In this document: positions 34,830-44,392 of the stretch, in pieces
Position numbering within the stretch: the first letter of the stretch is position 1
Layout of the letters: each line of letters opens with the position of its first letter
DNA from: Paraburkholderia panacisoli
GTDB lineage: Bacteria; Pseudomonadota; Gammaproteobacteria; Burkholderiales; Burkholderiaceae
NCBI RefSeq assembly: GCF_008369935.1
Contig: NZ_VTUZ01000011.1
Location: forward strand, 186,001 to 250,000
DNA length: 64,000 nucleotides
Direction: 5' to 3'
The notes under the pieces: generated by a model
What the model saw: the letters and a program-made list of their open reading frames with translations, nothing else
Database searches by the model: none
What the model was told of the DNA's origin: nothing
Program-made: the position numbers and the translations under genes

Positions 34830-35843
34830 CTACGAGTACACCGCCTCGCCCGCATGCTCGCCAACCGCCGCGACGATCGCGGCCAGCGCCGCCGGCTCCA
34901 GCGTCAGGCCGATATGACCGACGCCCGGCACGATCGTCACGGGCACCACCCGCCCCGCCTCGACGAACACGCCAGCGAACGCTTCGGCGCGAAACGCTTC
35001 GTCATTCGCACCGACCAGCACTTCGAGCGGCTGACGGGTCGCGCGGATATCGGCGCGGTAGTTATCGTGCGGACGAAAATTCTGCATCAGATTGAACGAG
35101 TATTGCGGCGTGAGCATGGCTGCCGCTTCGGCTGACAGTGCGTAGGCCCCTGTCGGCAGATGGTTGAAGGCGGTGATGCGCAGCTTGTTGAGGATCACCA
35201 GCGCGGCGGTCCGCGGCACTCCGACGCTCACCCACCCGCCGACCGCGGGCAGCGTGGGCGGCGCGTTGTGGTGAATGAACGGCGCGAGCAGCACATACCG
35301 ATCGAACGCCAGTTGCCGCGCATCACCCGCGAAACGCAGCGCAAATCCGCCGCCGGCCGAAAAGCCCACCAACGTCCGGGGCCCGGCGGGCTGAACCGCG
35401 TCGAGAAAGTCGCTCAGATCGTCCTCGAGTTGCCCGATATAGGCGATCGTGCCTTTCGCGCCGGACTCGCCGTGGCCGCGCATGTCGGGCACATGGACGT
35501 GGTAGCCGGCTGCGGCGAGCGCTCTCGCCAACGTATGCATGCTAACGCTGCTGGCCGATGAGCCATGAATCAGCACCACGCTGCCACGCGCTCGCGGCAG
35601 ACGGCTCGCATAACGCCGATAGGCGAGCGTCGCGTTATCGCGAGCGTTGAAGCGTTCGAGCGGTGGTAGATCGGAGGTGTCGACGGACTTGAACGGCTCG
35701 TTGATCGAAGCGAGCGGCGGTGGCGGCTTGGGGCCGCCCTTCACGAGCGCCACCGCGAAGATCGCGGCAACGACGGCGACAATGCTGGCGAAACCCACAA
35801 GGAACGCGACAACCGGCATGACCCCATGCAGTTCGGTACTCAT
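34830..35843 (-). CDS. Membrane-anchored alpha/beta hydrolase
   Basis: A 337-residue protein with an N-terminal membrane helix (about 9-33, MPVVAFLVGFASIVAVVAAI) and an alpha/beta-hydrolase domain from about 60. GSVVLIHGSSAS is the oxyanion segment, VGFSAGGGF the nucleophile elbow, VGANDEAF the acid Asp and VPGVGHIGL the catalytic His. Such enzymes are esterases or lysophospholipases; the substrate is not known. An ATG at residue 9 is an alternative start. It stands alone between the rubredoxin pair and the Rieske oxygenase gene. Confidence 0.85.
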   Translation of the reverse strand: MSTELHGVMPVVAFLVGFASIVAVVAAIFAVALVKGGPKPPPPLASINEPFKSVDTSDLPPLERFNARDNATLAYRRYASRLPRARGSVVLIHGSSASSVSMHTLARALAAAGYHVHVPDMRGHGESGAKGTIAYIGQLEDDLSDFLDAVQPAGPRTLVGFSAGGGFALRFAGDARQLAFDRYVLLAPFIHHNAPPTLPAVGGWVSVGVPRTAALVILNKLRITAFNHLPTGAYALSAEAAAMLTPQYSFNLMQNFRPHDNYRADIRATRQPLEVLVGANDEAFRAEAFAGVFVEAGRVVPVTIVPGVGHIGLTLEPAALAAIVAAVGEHAGEAVYS

Positions 35844-36014
35844 CGAATGGGCCTCTCAGGCGATTAATTATGTTTGCGGGTTTCCCGCTCGATGAGTCTG
35901 CGCCTCGGGCGTGTCGTGTGCGCTGTGGGTATTGTGATGCCGCTGCCGCTCGGCTTGCCGCTCATCGTCGCCGATGATTGTAAGGTCCCGCGCGGCCTCG
36001 TGAAAACTCGAATC

Positions 36015-37265
36015 TCAGGTATTCGCCAGCGGGTTGCCGTGACGCGAATCCCAGAAGCGGATCACCGCCGTGTCGCCGGTGCCGGCGCCGACCACCAGAT
36101 CGGGCGCGCCGCCCTCGCGCAGCAACGCGCGCAATTCGTTGATGACCGGAAACACCTCGTGATTCCAGTCGGCGCCCTGCAAGTCGTGCGCGCGCTGTTC
36201 GGCTTCGACGATTTCGCGATCTTCCTTGAAGATGCGCTCGGTGAACCACACGAGCAGCGGCCACGCGAGATTCAGCACGCCGGGAATGCCGGGCTTGCGA
36301 ATCGACAGCAGGCCGAACGTGCGATTGGTGCGCTGCTCGCGATCGAGCGGCACATAGACGATCCACAGGTCCATCACCAGCGTCTGTTCAGTCGTGCGGA
36401 TCTGCAGCGTCTGATACGGATACTCGGTGCGGATCGTCATCACGTCCTTGTCGTTGTTGTCGCTGGTCTTGCGGCTCTGGCCGAACACGATCGCTTCGCC
36501 GATCGGCTGCTGGCCGGCCATTCGCGCAAACGTGTAGTCGACTTCGACCCAGCCTTCGCCGCGCCGCCGCCCCAACGAACGCGCACGCATCTGCCCCATC
36601 TGCTTGCGATGCAGAAACTGATGGTTCATGTCCATCAGGTTTTCGTGCATGAACGAATAGTGGCAATTCACCGGACGGCCGAAACGGCGCGTCTTGTACT
36701 TCCCGTCCGCGACGGAACCGAGCTTGGGCAGCGGCCGTTTCTCAGCCAACTCGGCCTTGCCCGGAAACACGAAAATCAGCCCTTCGACTTCCTGGCACGG
36801 ATAGGAACGCACGCCGTTGGGCAAGCGGTCGCGGCCCAGATACGGCACGTCGACGCATTTGCCGGAGCAGTCGTAGGTCCAGCCGTGGTAGCCGCAACGA
36901 ATCGATTCGCCGTCGACGACCCCTTGATGCAGCGGCACCTGACGATGCGCGCAGCGGTCCTCCAGCGCGAACACCTTGCCCGACTCCGTGCGCGCGAGCA
37001 CGATCGGGTCGCCGGCGAAAGTCACACCATGCGTCTTGCCACGCTTCACTTCATGCGACCATGCGAGCGGATACCAGTGGTCAGGATGAATGCCGACGCG
37101 GCGCAGATCGCGTACCGGCGCGTCGTTGGCGGCGTGGCCCGGCGCGCGCGCATGCGCGGCCGTGGCAGAGGTGGCATGAGCCGCATTCTGCGTCGCCGCG
37201 TGAGCTGGCGACCCAGCGACGGATGCACCGTCGGTGTCTTGTTCGAGCGGTGGGACAGCATGCAT
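36015..37265 (-). CDS. Rieske non-haem iron oxygenase, alpha-subunit type
   Basis: A 416-residue oxygenase. A Rieske centre (CAHRQVPLH, then CGYHGWTYD) lies at about 105-135 and the mononuclear iron site (ENLMDMNHQFLH, the N-x2-D-x2-H-x4-H motif) at about 205-220. The first 50 residues are Ala/His-rich and variable. It is not followed by ferredoxin or reductase genes, unlike the set at 50-63 kb, so its partners are elsewhere. GT2 and cytochrome b561 genes precede it in the same direction with a 193-base gap. Substrate unknown. Confidence 0.9.
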   Translation of the reverse strand: MHAVPPLEQDTDGASVAGSPAHAATQNAAHATSATAAHARAPGHAANDAPVRDLRRVGIHPDHWYPLAWSHEVKRGKTHGVTFAGDPIVLARTESGKVFALEDRCAHRQVPLHQGVVDGESIRCGYHGWTYDCSGKCVDVPYLGRDRLPNGVRSYPCQEVEGLIFVFPGKAELAEKRPLPKLGSVADGKYKTRRFGRPVNCHYSFMHENLMDMNHQFLHRKQMGQMRARSLGRRRGEGWVEVDYTFARMAGQQPIGEAIVFGQSRKTSDNNDKDVMTIRTEYPYQTLQIRTTEQTLVMDLWIVYVPLDREQRTNRTFGLLSIRKPGIPGVLNLAWPLLVWFTERIFKEDREIVEAEQRAHDLQGADWNHEVFPVINELRALLREGGAPDLVVGAGTGDTAVIRFWDSRHGNPLANT

Positions 37266-37458
37266 AGGTGAAGCCTCCGTGCACGAGCGGATAGAAGGTC
37301 GCCGCCCTGCAATGTCGAGGCCGGCGTCGTAGCCAGTCTACTCGAAGCAGCCGTCGCATGGGTCCGACGGCGGCATACCCCAGTCTGTCCTCGATGCGTT
37401 GCACTGGCGTGACCGCGCGGCCCACGAACCGGAATGCCGCGCGACCAGCGCCGTGCGT

Positions 37459-38973
37459 TCAGTTCTCGTCTTGCGCCACCAGCCCCGAGCGGCGCTGCAC
37501 GCCCCACGAGCGCCCGCCACGCAAAAAGTGCAGCCAGCCGAGCGCCGCGCCCAGATGCCGCACGAGCTGAAACGTGAACGGTTCGGCAATCGCCGCGAGC
37601 ATCGCCATCCCCAGGCTGTTGCCGCTGCGCTCGCCAGTCCATCGGCGATACAGATGAATGCTCCACAAATAGAACGCGAGGTCGATCGCCGTTTTCAGGC
37701 CGATCACGCTGAAGATCGACACGACAATCGCACCATGCCCGCCGAACAGAAAGCCGAGTAGCAACGCAAACGCGGTCAAGCCGTAGATCGGCTGCATCGT
37801 GTCGATTGCCTTGACCGGCAGCATCAGCATGCCCAGCGTGCCGTAGCGCGGATTGCCGGTCATGTCGCGGTTCCAGTACTGCGTTTGCAGGAAGCCCGCG
37901 AACCAACGGCGGCGCTGCCGCAGGAAACTGCCGAGGTTGTCCGGCGCGTCGGTGTGCGCATGCGCTTCGCCGACCACCCGCACGTCCCAGCCGAGGCCGT
38001 GATCGACCGAATAGCGGCGCAGCCGGTGAATCAGCTCGTAGTCTTCCACCAGACATTGCGGATCGAAGCCACCCACGTCGAGCAGCGCGTCGCGCCTGAA
38101 CGAAGCGAACGCGCCCGAGATCAGCAACAGACTGTCCGCGCGCATCCACGCAAAACGGGCGATGAAGTTGCGCATGTACTCATAGGTCTGGAACCACTGG
38201 AACACGCGGCCTGCCGCCGACTTGCCGCACACCGGCACCAGAATGCCGGCCGCCGCGACCAGCTTCGGCTCGCTCGCGAACGCGGTGCGCATCGCGTAGG
38301 TGGCGTCGTCGTCGAGCAGCGTGTCGGCGTCGACGGTCATCACGGTGTCGGTGGTCATCACGCTGATCGCGGCGTTCAGCGCACGCGCCTTGCCGCCGTG
38401 CGGCACGCGCAGCCAGAACAGGTTCGGATGCAAGGCGCTCGGCGCGCTCAGCACGCCGTCAGCAGCGGCCGTCAGACCGAAGCGTTCGGTGAGCAGCGCG
38501 CGGGTGGCGTCGGTGGAGCCGTCGTCGGCAATCACGATCTGCGCCGGGCCGTGCGTCTGACGCAGCAACGCTGCGAGCGTCACCGGCAACACCGCCGCTT
38601 CGTTATGCGACGCGACGATCACGCCCATGCTCGGCAAGTGGCGCTGTTCGTAGTCGGCTTCGAGCGGCGGCGTGCGGCGCATCAGCGGCAGCGATTTCCA
38701 CGTGACGAACGCGAGCAGCAGCGTGTCGTAGACGACATACACAATACCGGTGGACCACGCCAGCGCGCCATGCAAAAAGAACGCGCGCGCGAACAGCAGC
38801 AGCCACAGCGCGACGACGCTGAAGTGAATCAGCGTGCCGGACAGCGTCGTGGGACGCGGCACGATGCGCGGCGATGCGAGGGCGAGTGCCTGTTCCAGGG
38901 TTTTCTTCAAAGTGGCTGCCGGGTTCGTCAGATAGTGTGGTTGAGGGAGGGAAAGCCGCGTGGACAGGCTCAC
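37459..38973 (-). CDS. Membrane GT2 glycosyltransferase
   Basis: A 504-residue processive-type glycosyltransferase with two N-terminal helices (about 35-80), a GT2 domain (GVIVASHNEAAVLPVTLAAL, VIADDGSTDATRALL, VDADTLLDDDA, LVEDYELIHRLR) with a Q/R-x-R-R-W motif (RQRRRWFAGFLQTQ), and three to four C-terminal helices. These are the cellulose-synthase/N-acetylglucosaminyltransferase-like features. The start is set at GTG 38973, overlapping the cytochrome b561 stop (GTGA); the frame is open far upstream over that gene, so a later start is possible. Product unknown. Confidence 0.85.
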   Translation of the reverse strand: MSLSTRLSLPQPHYLTNPAATLKKTLEQALALASPRIVPRPTTLSGTLIHFSVVALWLLLFARAFFLHGALAWSTGIVYVVYDTLLLAFVTWKSLPLMRRTPPLEADYEQRHLPSMGVIVASHNEAAVLPVTLAALLRQTHGPAQIVIADDGSTDATRALLTERFGLTAAADGVLSAPSALHPNLFWLRVPHGGKARALNAAISVMTTDTVMTVDADTLLDDDATYAMRTAFASEPKLVAAAGILVPVCGKSAAGRVFQWFQTYEYMRNFIARFAWMRADSLLLISGAFASFRRDALLDVGGFDPQCLVEDYELIHRLRRYSVDHGLGWDVRVVGEAHAHTDAPDNLGSFLRQRRRWFAGFLQTQYWNRDMTGNPRYGTLGMLMLPVKAIDTMQPIYGLTAFALLLGFLFGGHGAIVVSIFSVIGLKTAIDLAFYLWSIHLYRRWTGERSGNSLGMAMLAAIAEPFTFQLVRHLGAALGWLHFLRGGRSWGVQRRSGLVAQDEN

Positions 38974-39569
38974 GGCCTCATGCGCTTCAGAACCGATTTG
39001 CGATCGATCCACTCGTGCTTGAGCGCGCCGCCGATGTGCATCGCGAGCAACGCATAGAGCGCGTAGCCGAGCCACGTATGCAACGCGCCGAAGCGGTCGT
39101 GCAAGCTTTCCTTGAGCGCGGGATCGAGGTTCATCACGTAGCCGATGCGCGGCCACGGCACCAGGTTGAACAGACGCATCGGGTGAGTCGCGGCGTCTTT
39201 CCACGCGGAGTCATGCAGCCAGCCGGACAGCGGCAACGCAATCATCAGCAAATACAGCAGAAAGTGCGCGGCGTGCGCGGCAATTTTTTCCCACGACGGA
39301 AACTCGCGCGGCAAAGGCGGCGGCTTGTGCGACACGCGCCACAAGATGCGCAGCAGCGCGAGACCGAGCACCGTGATGCCGATCGACTTGTGCGTGTCGA
39401 TCGCCGGACGCACCCAGTCGTCGGGCAACGAGTCCGCGCTCAGACCGAGCACGACGTTGCCGATCATCAGCAGCGCGATCAGCCAGTGCAGCGTCATCGC
39501 CGTGCGGGTGTAGCGCGCCGGCAGCGGCGCGCCGGTCGAATCGGTCAGGGAATCGGCGTGAGTGTTCAT
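38970..39569 (-). CDS. Cytochrome b561 family protein
   Basis: A 199-residue integral membrane haem protein of the CybB/YodB type: four helices carrying the expected histidines (MTLHWLIALLMIGN; AIDTHKSIGITVLGLALLRI; AHFLLYLLMIALPLSGWLHD; LHTWLGYALYALLAMHIGG). Members transfer electrons from quinol to superoxide or other acceptors, or serve as b-type partner of periplasmic redox proteins. It overlaps the GT2 gene start by four bases, which links the two in one transcript despite unrelated functions. Confidence 0.9.
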   Translation of the reverse strand: MNTHADSLTDSTGAPLPARYTRTAMTLHWLIALLMIGNVVLGLSADSLPDDWVRPAIDTHKSIGITVLGLALLRILWRVSHKPPPLPREFPSWEKIAAHAAHFLLYLLMIALPLSGWLHDSAWKDAATHPMRLFNLVPWPRIGYVMNLDPALKESLHDRFGALHTWLGYALYALLAMHIGGALKHEWIDRKSVLKRMRP

Positions 39570-39806
39570 GGTTGTTGGTCTACGAGTGCGGGGCTGCGAA
39601 AGCCGTTTGAAACTCCGTCCCCGCCGAAGCAGGTTTGGATGCGCCGCCAGTATCGAGCTAACGCCGTAGTGTGCCGTTTTATTCCGTTAGGCGCTTAAAG
39701 GTGTATTTCAGACTATTTCGGGCGGCGCTGGGCTTCTGGGCGTTCCCGACGCTTCAGCCGTGCTTGCCGATCCAACCCGCACACGGCGCGCAAACGCAAC
39801 CGCTCT

Positions 39807-40613
39807 TTAGCCGCGCGCCGCCGGGCGCCGCGCGATCAACGCAGTGGATTCGATCCGCTCGTCGACCCAACCATCGGTTGCATGGGCATCCAGCAGTTGC
39901 CTGATGCGCATGAGGAGCTCATCGAGCCCGTCGCCGAGCCGCTCGCGTGACAGACTCGACATCGACAGCGGCCGCATGCTCAACGAATCCACGGACACAC
40001 GCCGCGTTTCCACGATCGACACGCGTTCGAGCGCCGCGAACGGCGACTTCGCGAGGACCGCGTCGTGGCTTTCCCAGTCGTCCGACTTGCGCTGCATGCG
40101 CGCCGGGTCGCTCTGCGCATATTCCTCCAGCAGCGCGTGATACGGCGCGAGCCATGCAATCGGCGCATCGGTGACCTGCGCGGTCGAGAACAGGGCGACC
40201 GCGCCCTCCGGTTCGATCAGCGCATCGAGCCGCGCCAGCGTGTCGGGCCGGTCCATCCAGTGAAACGCGCGGCCGATGACAGCCAGCCGAAAGCGTCCGA
40301 GCGACGGCGACAAATCATACGAGCTCCCTTCCCGATACTCGATGTTCGGCGCAATCCCCGCGCCGAGGCCGGCCGCGACGCGCAGCATTTCGGACTCCGG
40401 GTCGAGCGCGAGACCCGAGCCGACCCACGACGACAAGGCCAGCGACAACTGCCCCGGCCCGCAGCCGAGATCGAGCAGCCGATGCGTGCCGCGCAGCTCG
40501 CAGGACTGCGCGACGCGCCGGATCAGTTGCGGCGAATACGCGGGACGGCCCGCGAGGTAATGCGCGGCGTTGCTCTTGAAGCGGTCGGGGACGAAGGGGA
40601 TGGGAGCGGTCAT
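39807..40613 (-). CDS. Class I SAM-dependent methyltransferase
   Basis: A 268-residue methyltransferase: motif I LLDLGCGPGQLSLALSS with acidic residue two strands on (GLALDPESEML), and GRAFHWMDRPDTLARLDALI resembling the UbiE/BioC-like small-molecule group (the FHW-x-D motif). The C-terminus is helical and may shape the substrate site. Single gene; substrate unknown. Confidence 0.87.
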   Translation of the reverse strand: MTAPIPFVPDRFKSNAAHYLAGRPAYSPQLIRRVAQSCELRGTHRLLDLGCGPGQLSLALSSWVGSGLALDPESEMLRVAAGLGAGIAPNIEYREGSSYDLSPSLGRFRLAVIGRAFHWMDRPDTLARLDALIEPEGAVALFSTAQVTDAPIAWLAPYHALLEEYAQSDPARMQRKSDDWESHDAVLAKSPFAALERVSIVETRRVSVDSLSMRPLSMSSLSRERLGDGLDELLMRIRQLLDAHATDGWVDERIESTALIARRPAARG

Positions 40614-40880
40614 CGGCGGTTCCGGGCGAGTGGGTAGGTGGGTCGGTCGGTGGCGGCAAGGGCATCGGACAGAGCGCGATTATCGCTGCTGGGGCGCGGC
40701 GCTTCGATCCTGGCGTCGTATGCCGGATGCACGGAGGTTTGATGCGCGTAGGGCGGCGCAGTTTCCGGCGCTCTGGCAATCCGCCCGAGGAGTCGGGAAT
40801 GAAAGCGGAATCGAACCCGAATGAAAGGCGGTCGACGCGTCTTCTTTCATCGCCGCGCGCCAAGCCGGAATCACGTGGCC

Positions 40881-41308
40881 TCATGCCATCAAAGTCACGC
40901 CCGCCCTGCAACGCTTCACGAATCGATAGTGCGCGACGCCCCACTCATTTCCGTTCGCATAGCCGAACAACTCCGCCACCACCATGTAGAACATGCGCCA
41001 CCGCTGCAACCAGACTGCTGCATGACGCCCGCCGTACGTGTCGACGAGCGCCGCATCACGTGCTCGCGCGCGGCGTCGAGCGCGGTGAGCCAGTGATTCG
41101 CGGTGCGCTCGTAATGCGTGCCGCTTACCCACCACTGCCGCTCCATGCGCAGATCGTCCTGGAAGTTCAGCAGCAGCGCTTCGGACGGCATCGTGCCGCC
41201 GGTGAAAAAATACTTCGACATCCAGTCGCTGCCGTCGTGCGTCTCGAAGTGATACGCGAGGGTGCGATGCGCGAGGATATGCACGAACAGCTTCGCGTCG
41301 TCGCGCAT
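40881..41308 (-). pseudogene. Cyclopropane-fatty-acyl-phospholipid synthase-like remnant
   Basis: From 41308 leftward the frame reads MRDDAKLFVHILAHRTLAYH, then SDWMSKYFFTGGTMPSEALL, the C-terminal third of a CFA-synthase-like methyltransferase. At about 41000-41030 the match moves to another frame (LQRWRMFYMVVAELFGYANG, ending near 40881), so there is a frameshift. The N-terminal two thirds, including the SAM-binding motif, are absent: the codon just before the first Met is TAG. No functional enzyme is encoded. Confidence 0.75.
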
Positions 41309-41626
41309 CTATTACGTTCGAGGCCACCGGATGGATGCACGCACAATCGGCGAATCGGCGTGCCGCGGTTCGCCGTCCGTGTTCGCAACACTTGCAGCAG
41401 ATAGCGGAATCGTCGCCTCCGTGCAAACGGCCGAGGCGTCCAGCTTCGTGGGCTCGTCGCATCGGCTCGGCTTGTCGCCGTCAACTGTCGCCCAACTTGC
41501 GCGTTCGTGGATTTTCTGACCGACCGGTTGTTCCAAGAAACCTAAGCTTCGGCATCCGCCTCGGCACGGCTTTTCCGATAGCGCTATCGTGTGCGCATCG
41601 CCTCTGTTCTCATGAAGGGCCCGCTC

Positions 41627-42694
41627 ATGCCTTCCCGCCATAGCGCAGCGTTCACCGCTCTGCTCGCCGCCGCGCTGTTCGGCGCCACCACGCCGCTCGC
41701 CAAAGCGCTGCTCGGATCGCTGTCGCCGTTCCTGCTCGCCGGACTGTTCTATCTCGGCAGCGGCAGCGGCCTTGCCGTCCTGATTCTGGCGCGGCGGTTC
41801 AAACAACGCGCCGCCGCCGAAGCGCAAACCGGTCACAACCGCTTTCCGCTGCGCGAGGCGCCGTGGCTGGCGGGCGCGATCGCGGCGGGCGGCGTCGCCG
41901 GACCCGCGCTGCTGATGCTGGGTCTACAGACGACGCCGGCCGCCACCGGCTCTCTGCTGCTGAATCTGGAGGGCGTATTCACTGCGCTGATCGCGTGGAT
42001 CGTGTTTCGCGAGAACGTCGACGTCCAGGTGTTCCTCGGCATGGCCGCGATCGTCGCGGGCGGCGTGGCCTTGTCGTGGCAACCGGGCGCGGCCGGACTG
42101 CCGCCCGGCACGCTGCTGCTGGCCGGCGCGTGCGCATGCTGGGCCGTCGACAACAATCTCACCCGTAAAGTGTCGACCCACGATGCGATGTTCATTGCGT
42201 GTATCAAAGGACTGATCGCCGGTTCGGTGAACGTGGCGCTTGCGCTCGCTCTGGGCGCGCGATGGCCGCACCTGTCGAGCGTCGCACTCGCGATGCTCAC
42301 GGGTTTCGCGGGCTATGGCATCAGCCTGGTGCTGTTCGTCGTCGCGCTGCGCAATCTCGGCACCGCGCGCACCGGCGCTTATTTCTCGGTCGCGCCGCTC
42401 TTCGGCGTGACGCTGTCGTGGCTGCTCTGGCCGCAATGGCCGCCGCTGCTGTTCTGGGTCGCCGCCGCGTTGATGGCGCTCGGCGTGTGGCTGCACATCC
42501 GCGAACGTCACGAGCATGCGCACACGCACGAGTCGCTGGAGCACACGCATCGTCATCGGCACGACGCGCATCATCAGCACGAGCACGATTTCGCGTGGGA
42601 CGGTAAAGAGCCCCACACGCATGCGCATCGCCATGCACCAATCACGCATGCCCATGCGCATTTCCCAGATATTCACCACCGGCATACGCATTGA
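41627..42694 (+). CDS. EamA/DMT-family transporter with histidine-rich C-terminal tail
   Basis: A 355-residue protein with ten predicted helices in two EamA repeats (FTALLAAALFGATTPLAKAL; GLQTTPAATGSLLLNLEGVF; second half from about 145). After the last helix (about 290) comes a hydrophilic tail of about 63 residues with about 23 histidines in H-x-H and HH runs (e.g. HEHAHTHESLEHTHRHRHDA). AAGGG lies 7 bases before the ATG at 41627; an ATG at 41612 is an alternative. EamA proteins export metabolites; the tail suggests metal binding or metal-sensing, which is inference. Confidence 0.88.
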   Translation: MPSRHSAAFTALLAAALFGATTPLAKALLGSLSPFLLAGLFYLGSGSGLAVLILARRFKQRAAAEAQTGHNRFPLREAPWLAGAIAAGGVAGPALLMLGLQTTPAATGSLLLNLEGVFTALIAWIVFRENVDVQVFLGMAAIVAGGVALSWQPGAAGLPPGTLLLAGACACWAVDNNLTRKVSTHDAMFIACIKGLIAGSVNVALALALGARWPHLSSVALAMLTGFAGYGISLVLFVVALRNLGTARTGAYFSVAPLFGVTLSWLLWPQWPPLLFWVAAALMALGVWLHIRERHEHAHTHESLEHTHRHRHDAHHQHEHDFAWDGKEPHTHAHRHAPITHAHAHFPDIHHRHTH

Positions 42695-42867
42695 CTTGGT
42701 GCACTGTCGCACTGCATGGGCGTTCGGCGCAGCGCAAGAAAAAAATCTCTGTGGAACCAATCGCGCGATAGACCGATTCAATTGGCATGCTCGCGGTTCG
42801 CATCCTGTAATGGACACCTGTTGTGCGTATTCCATCCGTCCAACCTGGCGCCTATCCAGAGAGATCC

Positions 42868-43071
42868 ATGTCGCAGCCCGAGCCCGATATAAACGAAGTG
42901 GTGAGAAGCATCGCCGAAGAAACGGATACGCCGACCGAAACGGTTTCGCGGATGTATGCGGACACCTTGGCCGATTATCGGCACGACGCGCGCGTCTTCG
43001 ACTATGTGCCGCTGTTCGCCGCGAAGAAAGTGCGCGATCAACTTCGCCATAGCTCGAACCGAAAACACTGA
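42868..43071 (+). CDS. DUF3562-family small protein
   Basis: A 67-residue protein starting MSQPEPDINEVVRSIAEETD, followed by the conserved V-S-x-M-Y-A-D-T-L-A-D-Y segment and VPLFAAKKVRDQLR. This is the DUF3562 pattern, a small helical family common in Burkholderiaceae with unknown function. GAGAGATCC precedes the ATG at 42868; the upstream frame is not family-like. Confidence 0.85.
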   Translation: MSQPEPDINEVVRSIAEETDTPTETVSRMYADTLADYRHDARVFDYVPLFAAKKVRDQLRHSSNRKH

Positions 43072-43451
43072 TACACGGTGGCGCGCGGAGACCACCGCGT
43101 TTCTGATGATGCTTCGCTTCGGCAAGCTGATTGGCTGGCTTGCCGATTCTTGCGAACGCGTATCGATCTTTTTTCAAGCTGCGAGATCCCGATCTTCAGC
43201 GATCGAGACTGGAAATTCCTTCGCAACGTGCTTCACTTCATCCCTCGCTGATGCTGCGTGCTCATTGCAAAGAGCTAGCGCCGATGAGATGCAGGACATT
43301 CGTGAGACCTCGCCACGGCGTGACCCGGCGAGTTTTGGGCACAGGTTCATAACGAAGGTTCGGTGCAAATGGTGCGGGCCGATCGGTTAAAGTGTGGCAC
43401 GTCAGCCTCACTCATCCGATCGTTGCCCTCATTCAGCAAGGAACCTCGCTC
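43072..43451. other. Intergenic stretch, no supported gene
   Basis: A 380-base gap between DUF3562 and the GNAT gene. Open frames exist in several registers, but none shows a ribosome binding site, a known family or consistent codon use. Composition is less GC-rich than the flanks. No hairpin with a T run was found. Confidence 0.4.
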
Positions 43452-43913
43452 ATGTCCGACTCGATTCAGATTCGCGCCGTTACCCGTGAAGACTTCGACG
43501 CATGGCTGCCGCTATGGGACGCCTACAACGCGTTCTACGGCCGCTCGGGCGAAACGGCATTGCCACGCGAGATCACGGAGGTCACGTGGGGACGTTTTTT
43601 CGACGGATACGAACCCATGCACGCGATGGTCGCCGAGCGCAACGGACAGTTGGTCGGTATCGTGCACTTCCTGTATCACCGTCACACGACGATGGCCGGG
43701 CCGATCTGCTATTTGCAGGATCTCTATACGCTCGAAACCGAGCGCGGCAAGGGCGTGGGGCGGGCGCTGATCGAAGCGGTTTATGCGCGCGCGAAAGATG
43801 ATGGCGCGCAACGCGTTTATTGGCAAACGCATGAGACGAATCAGACGGCGATGAAGCTTTATGATCAGGTGGCGGATAAGTCGGGGTTTGTGGTTTATCG
43901 AAAGGCGTTGTGA
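43452..43913 (+). CDS. GNAT-family N-acetyltransferase
   Basis: A 153-residue acetyltransferase: IQIRAVTREDFDAWLPLWDA at the start, the acetyl-CoA motif LETERGKGVGRALIEAVYAR at about 98-117, and VYWQTHETNQTAMKLYDQVA (N-x-x-A-x-x-L-Y-D) near the end. The ATG at 43452 begins the family pattern. It is close to the group acting on polyamines or small amines, but the substrate is not certain. Confidence 0.9.
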   Translation: MSDSIQIRAVTREDFDAWLPLWDAYNAFYGRSGETALPREITEVTWGRFFDGYEPMHAMVAERNGQLVGIVHFLYHRHTTMAGPICYLQDLYTLETERGKGVGRALIEAVYARAKDDGAQRVYWQTHETNQTAMKLYDQVADKSGFVVYRKAL

Positions 43914-44108
43914 GAGGGCGGTGGGGGCGCATGGACGGCCGAACAAGGCGGCCCGCCGCGCCGATCGCATTGCATGCTACCGATTCTCGCTGCTCCTCCC
44001 GAACCCGGATTGCAACTCCGCCCAGACGGCGGTGGGGGCATAGGAATCGGTATCGCCTGCAACCCCGCCAGATCCGCGAACTCGTTAGATCATCGGAGCG
44101 CAAGGCAA

Positions 44109-44381
44109 TTAAACGAATTGAACCAGCCTTCCGGCCACTCTTCGCGCTCGTTCAACATCTGCCTGCAATCCCATCTCTTCTGTCTCTGCCCATAAGAGAT
44201 ATTTGATCACTTCATCAACCGACTGCCTTTGCGCAATGAGTACGCAAATCTTGGTGACATAGACGTCGTATTCCTCCTTCGCTGCACCTTCCCCCCCGAT
44301 ACCTATTGGATCCCAATCGCGAAGCAGAACCTCTTTGACTGCATCCTGCAAGGCATGGCTATGTCGCTGTTTTCCGCTCAT
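44109..44381 (-). CDS. Putative immunity protein of the RHS toxin
   Basis: A 90-residue, mostly helical, soluble protein starting MSGKQRHSHALQDAVKEVLL, with RDWDPIGIGGEGAAKEEYDV and a C-terminal basic helix. It starts 11 bases after the stop of the rhs gene on the same strand, the position expected of a cognate immunity gene. The WDPIG then EYD pattern recalls small immunity-type proteins of polymorphic toxin loci (DUF1871-like), which I cannot confirm here. Base composition is lower in GC than neighbouring genes, in line with horizontal transfer. Confidence 0.6.
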   Translation of the reverse strand: MSGKQRHSHALQDAVKEVLLRDWDPIGIGGEGAAKEEYDVYVTKICVLIAQRQSVDEVIKYLLWAETEEMGLQADVERARRVAGRLVQFV

Positions 44382-44392
44382 TGAGTTGCCCT

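Noticed and set aside
37266..37458. A possible small gene between the Rieske and GT2 genes
   Set aside because: Frames here are continuations of shadow frames and show no start signal or family resemblance.
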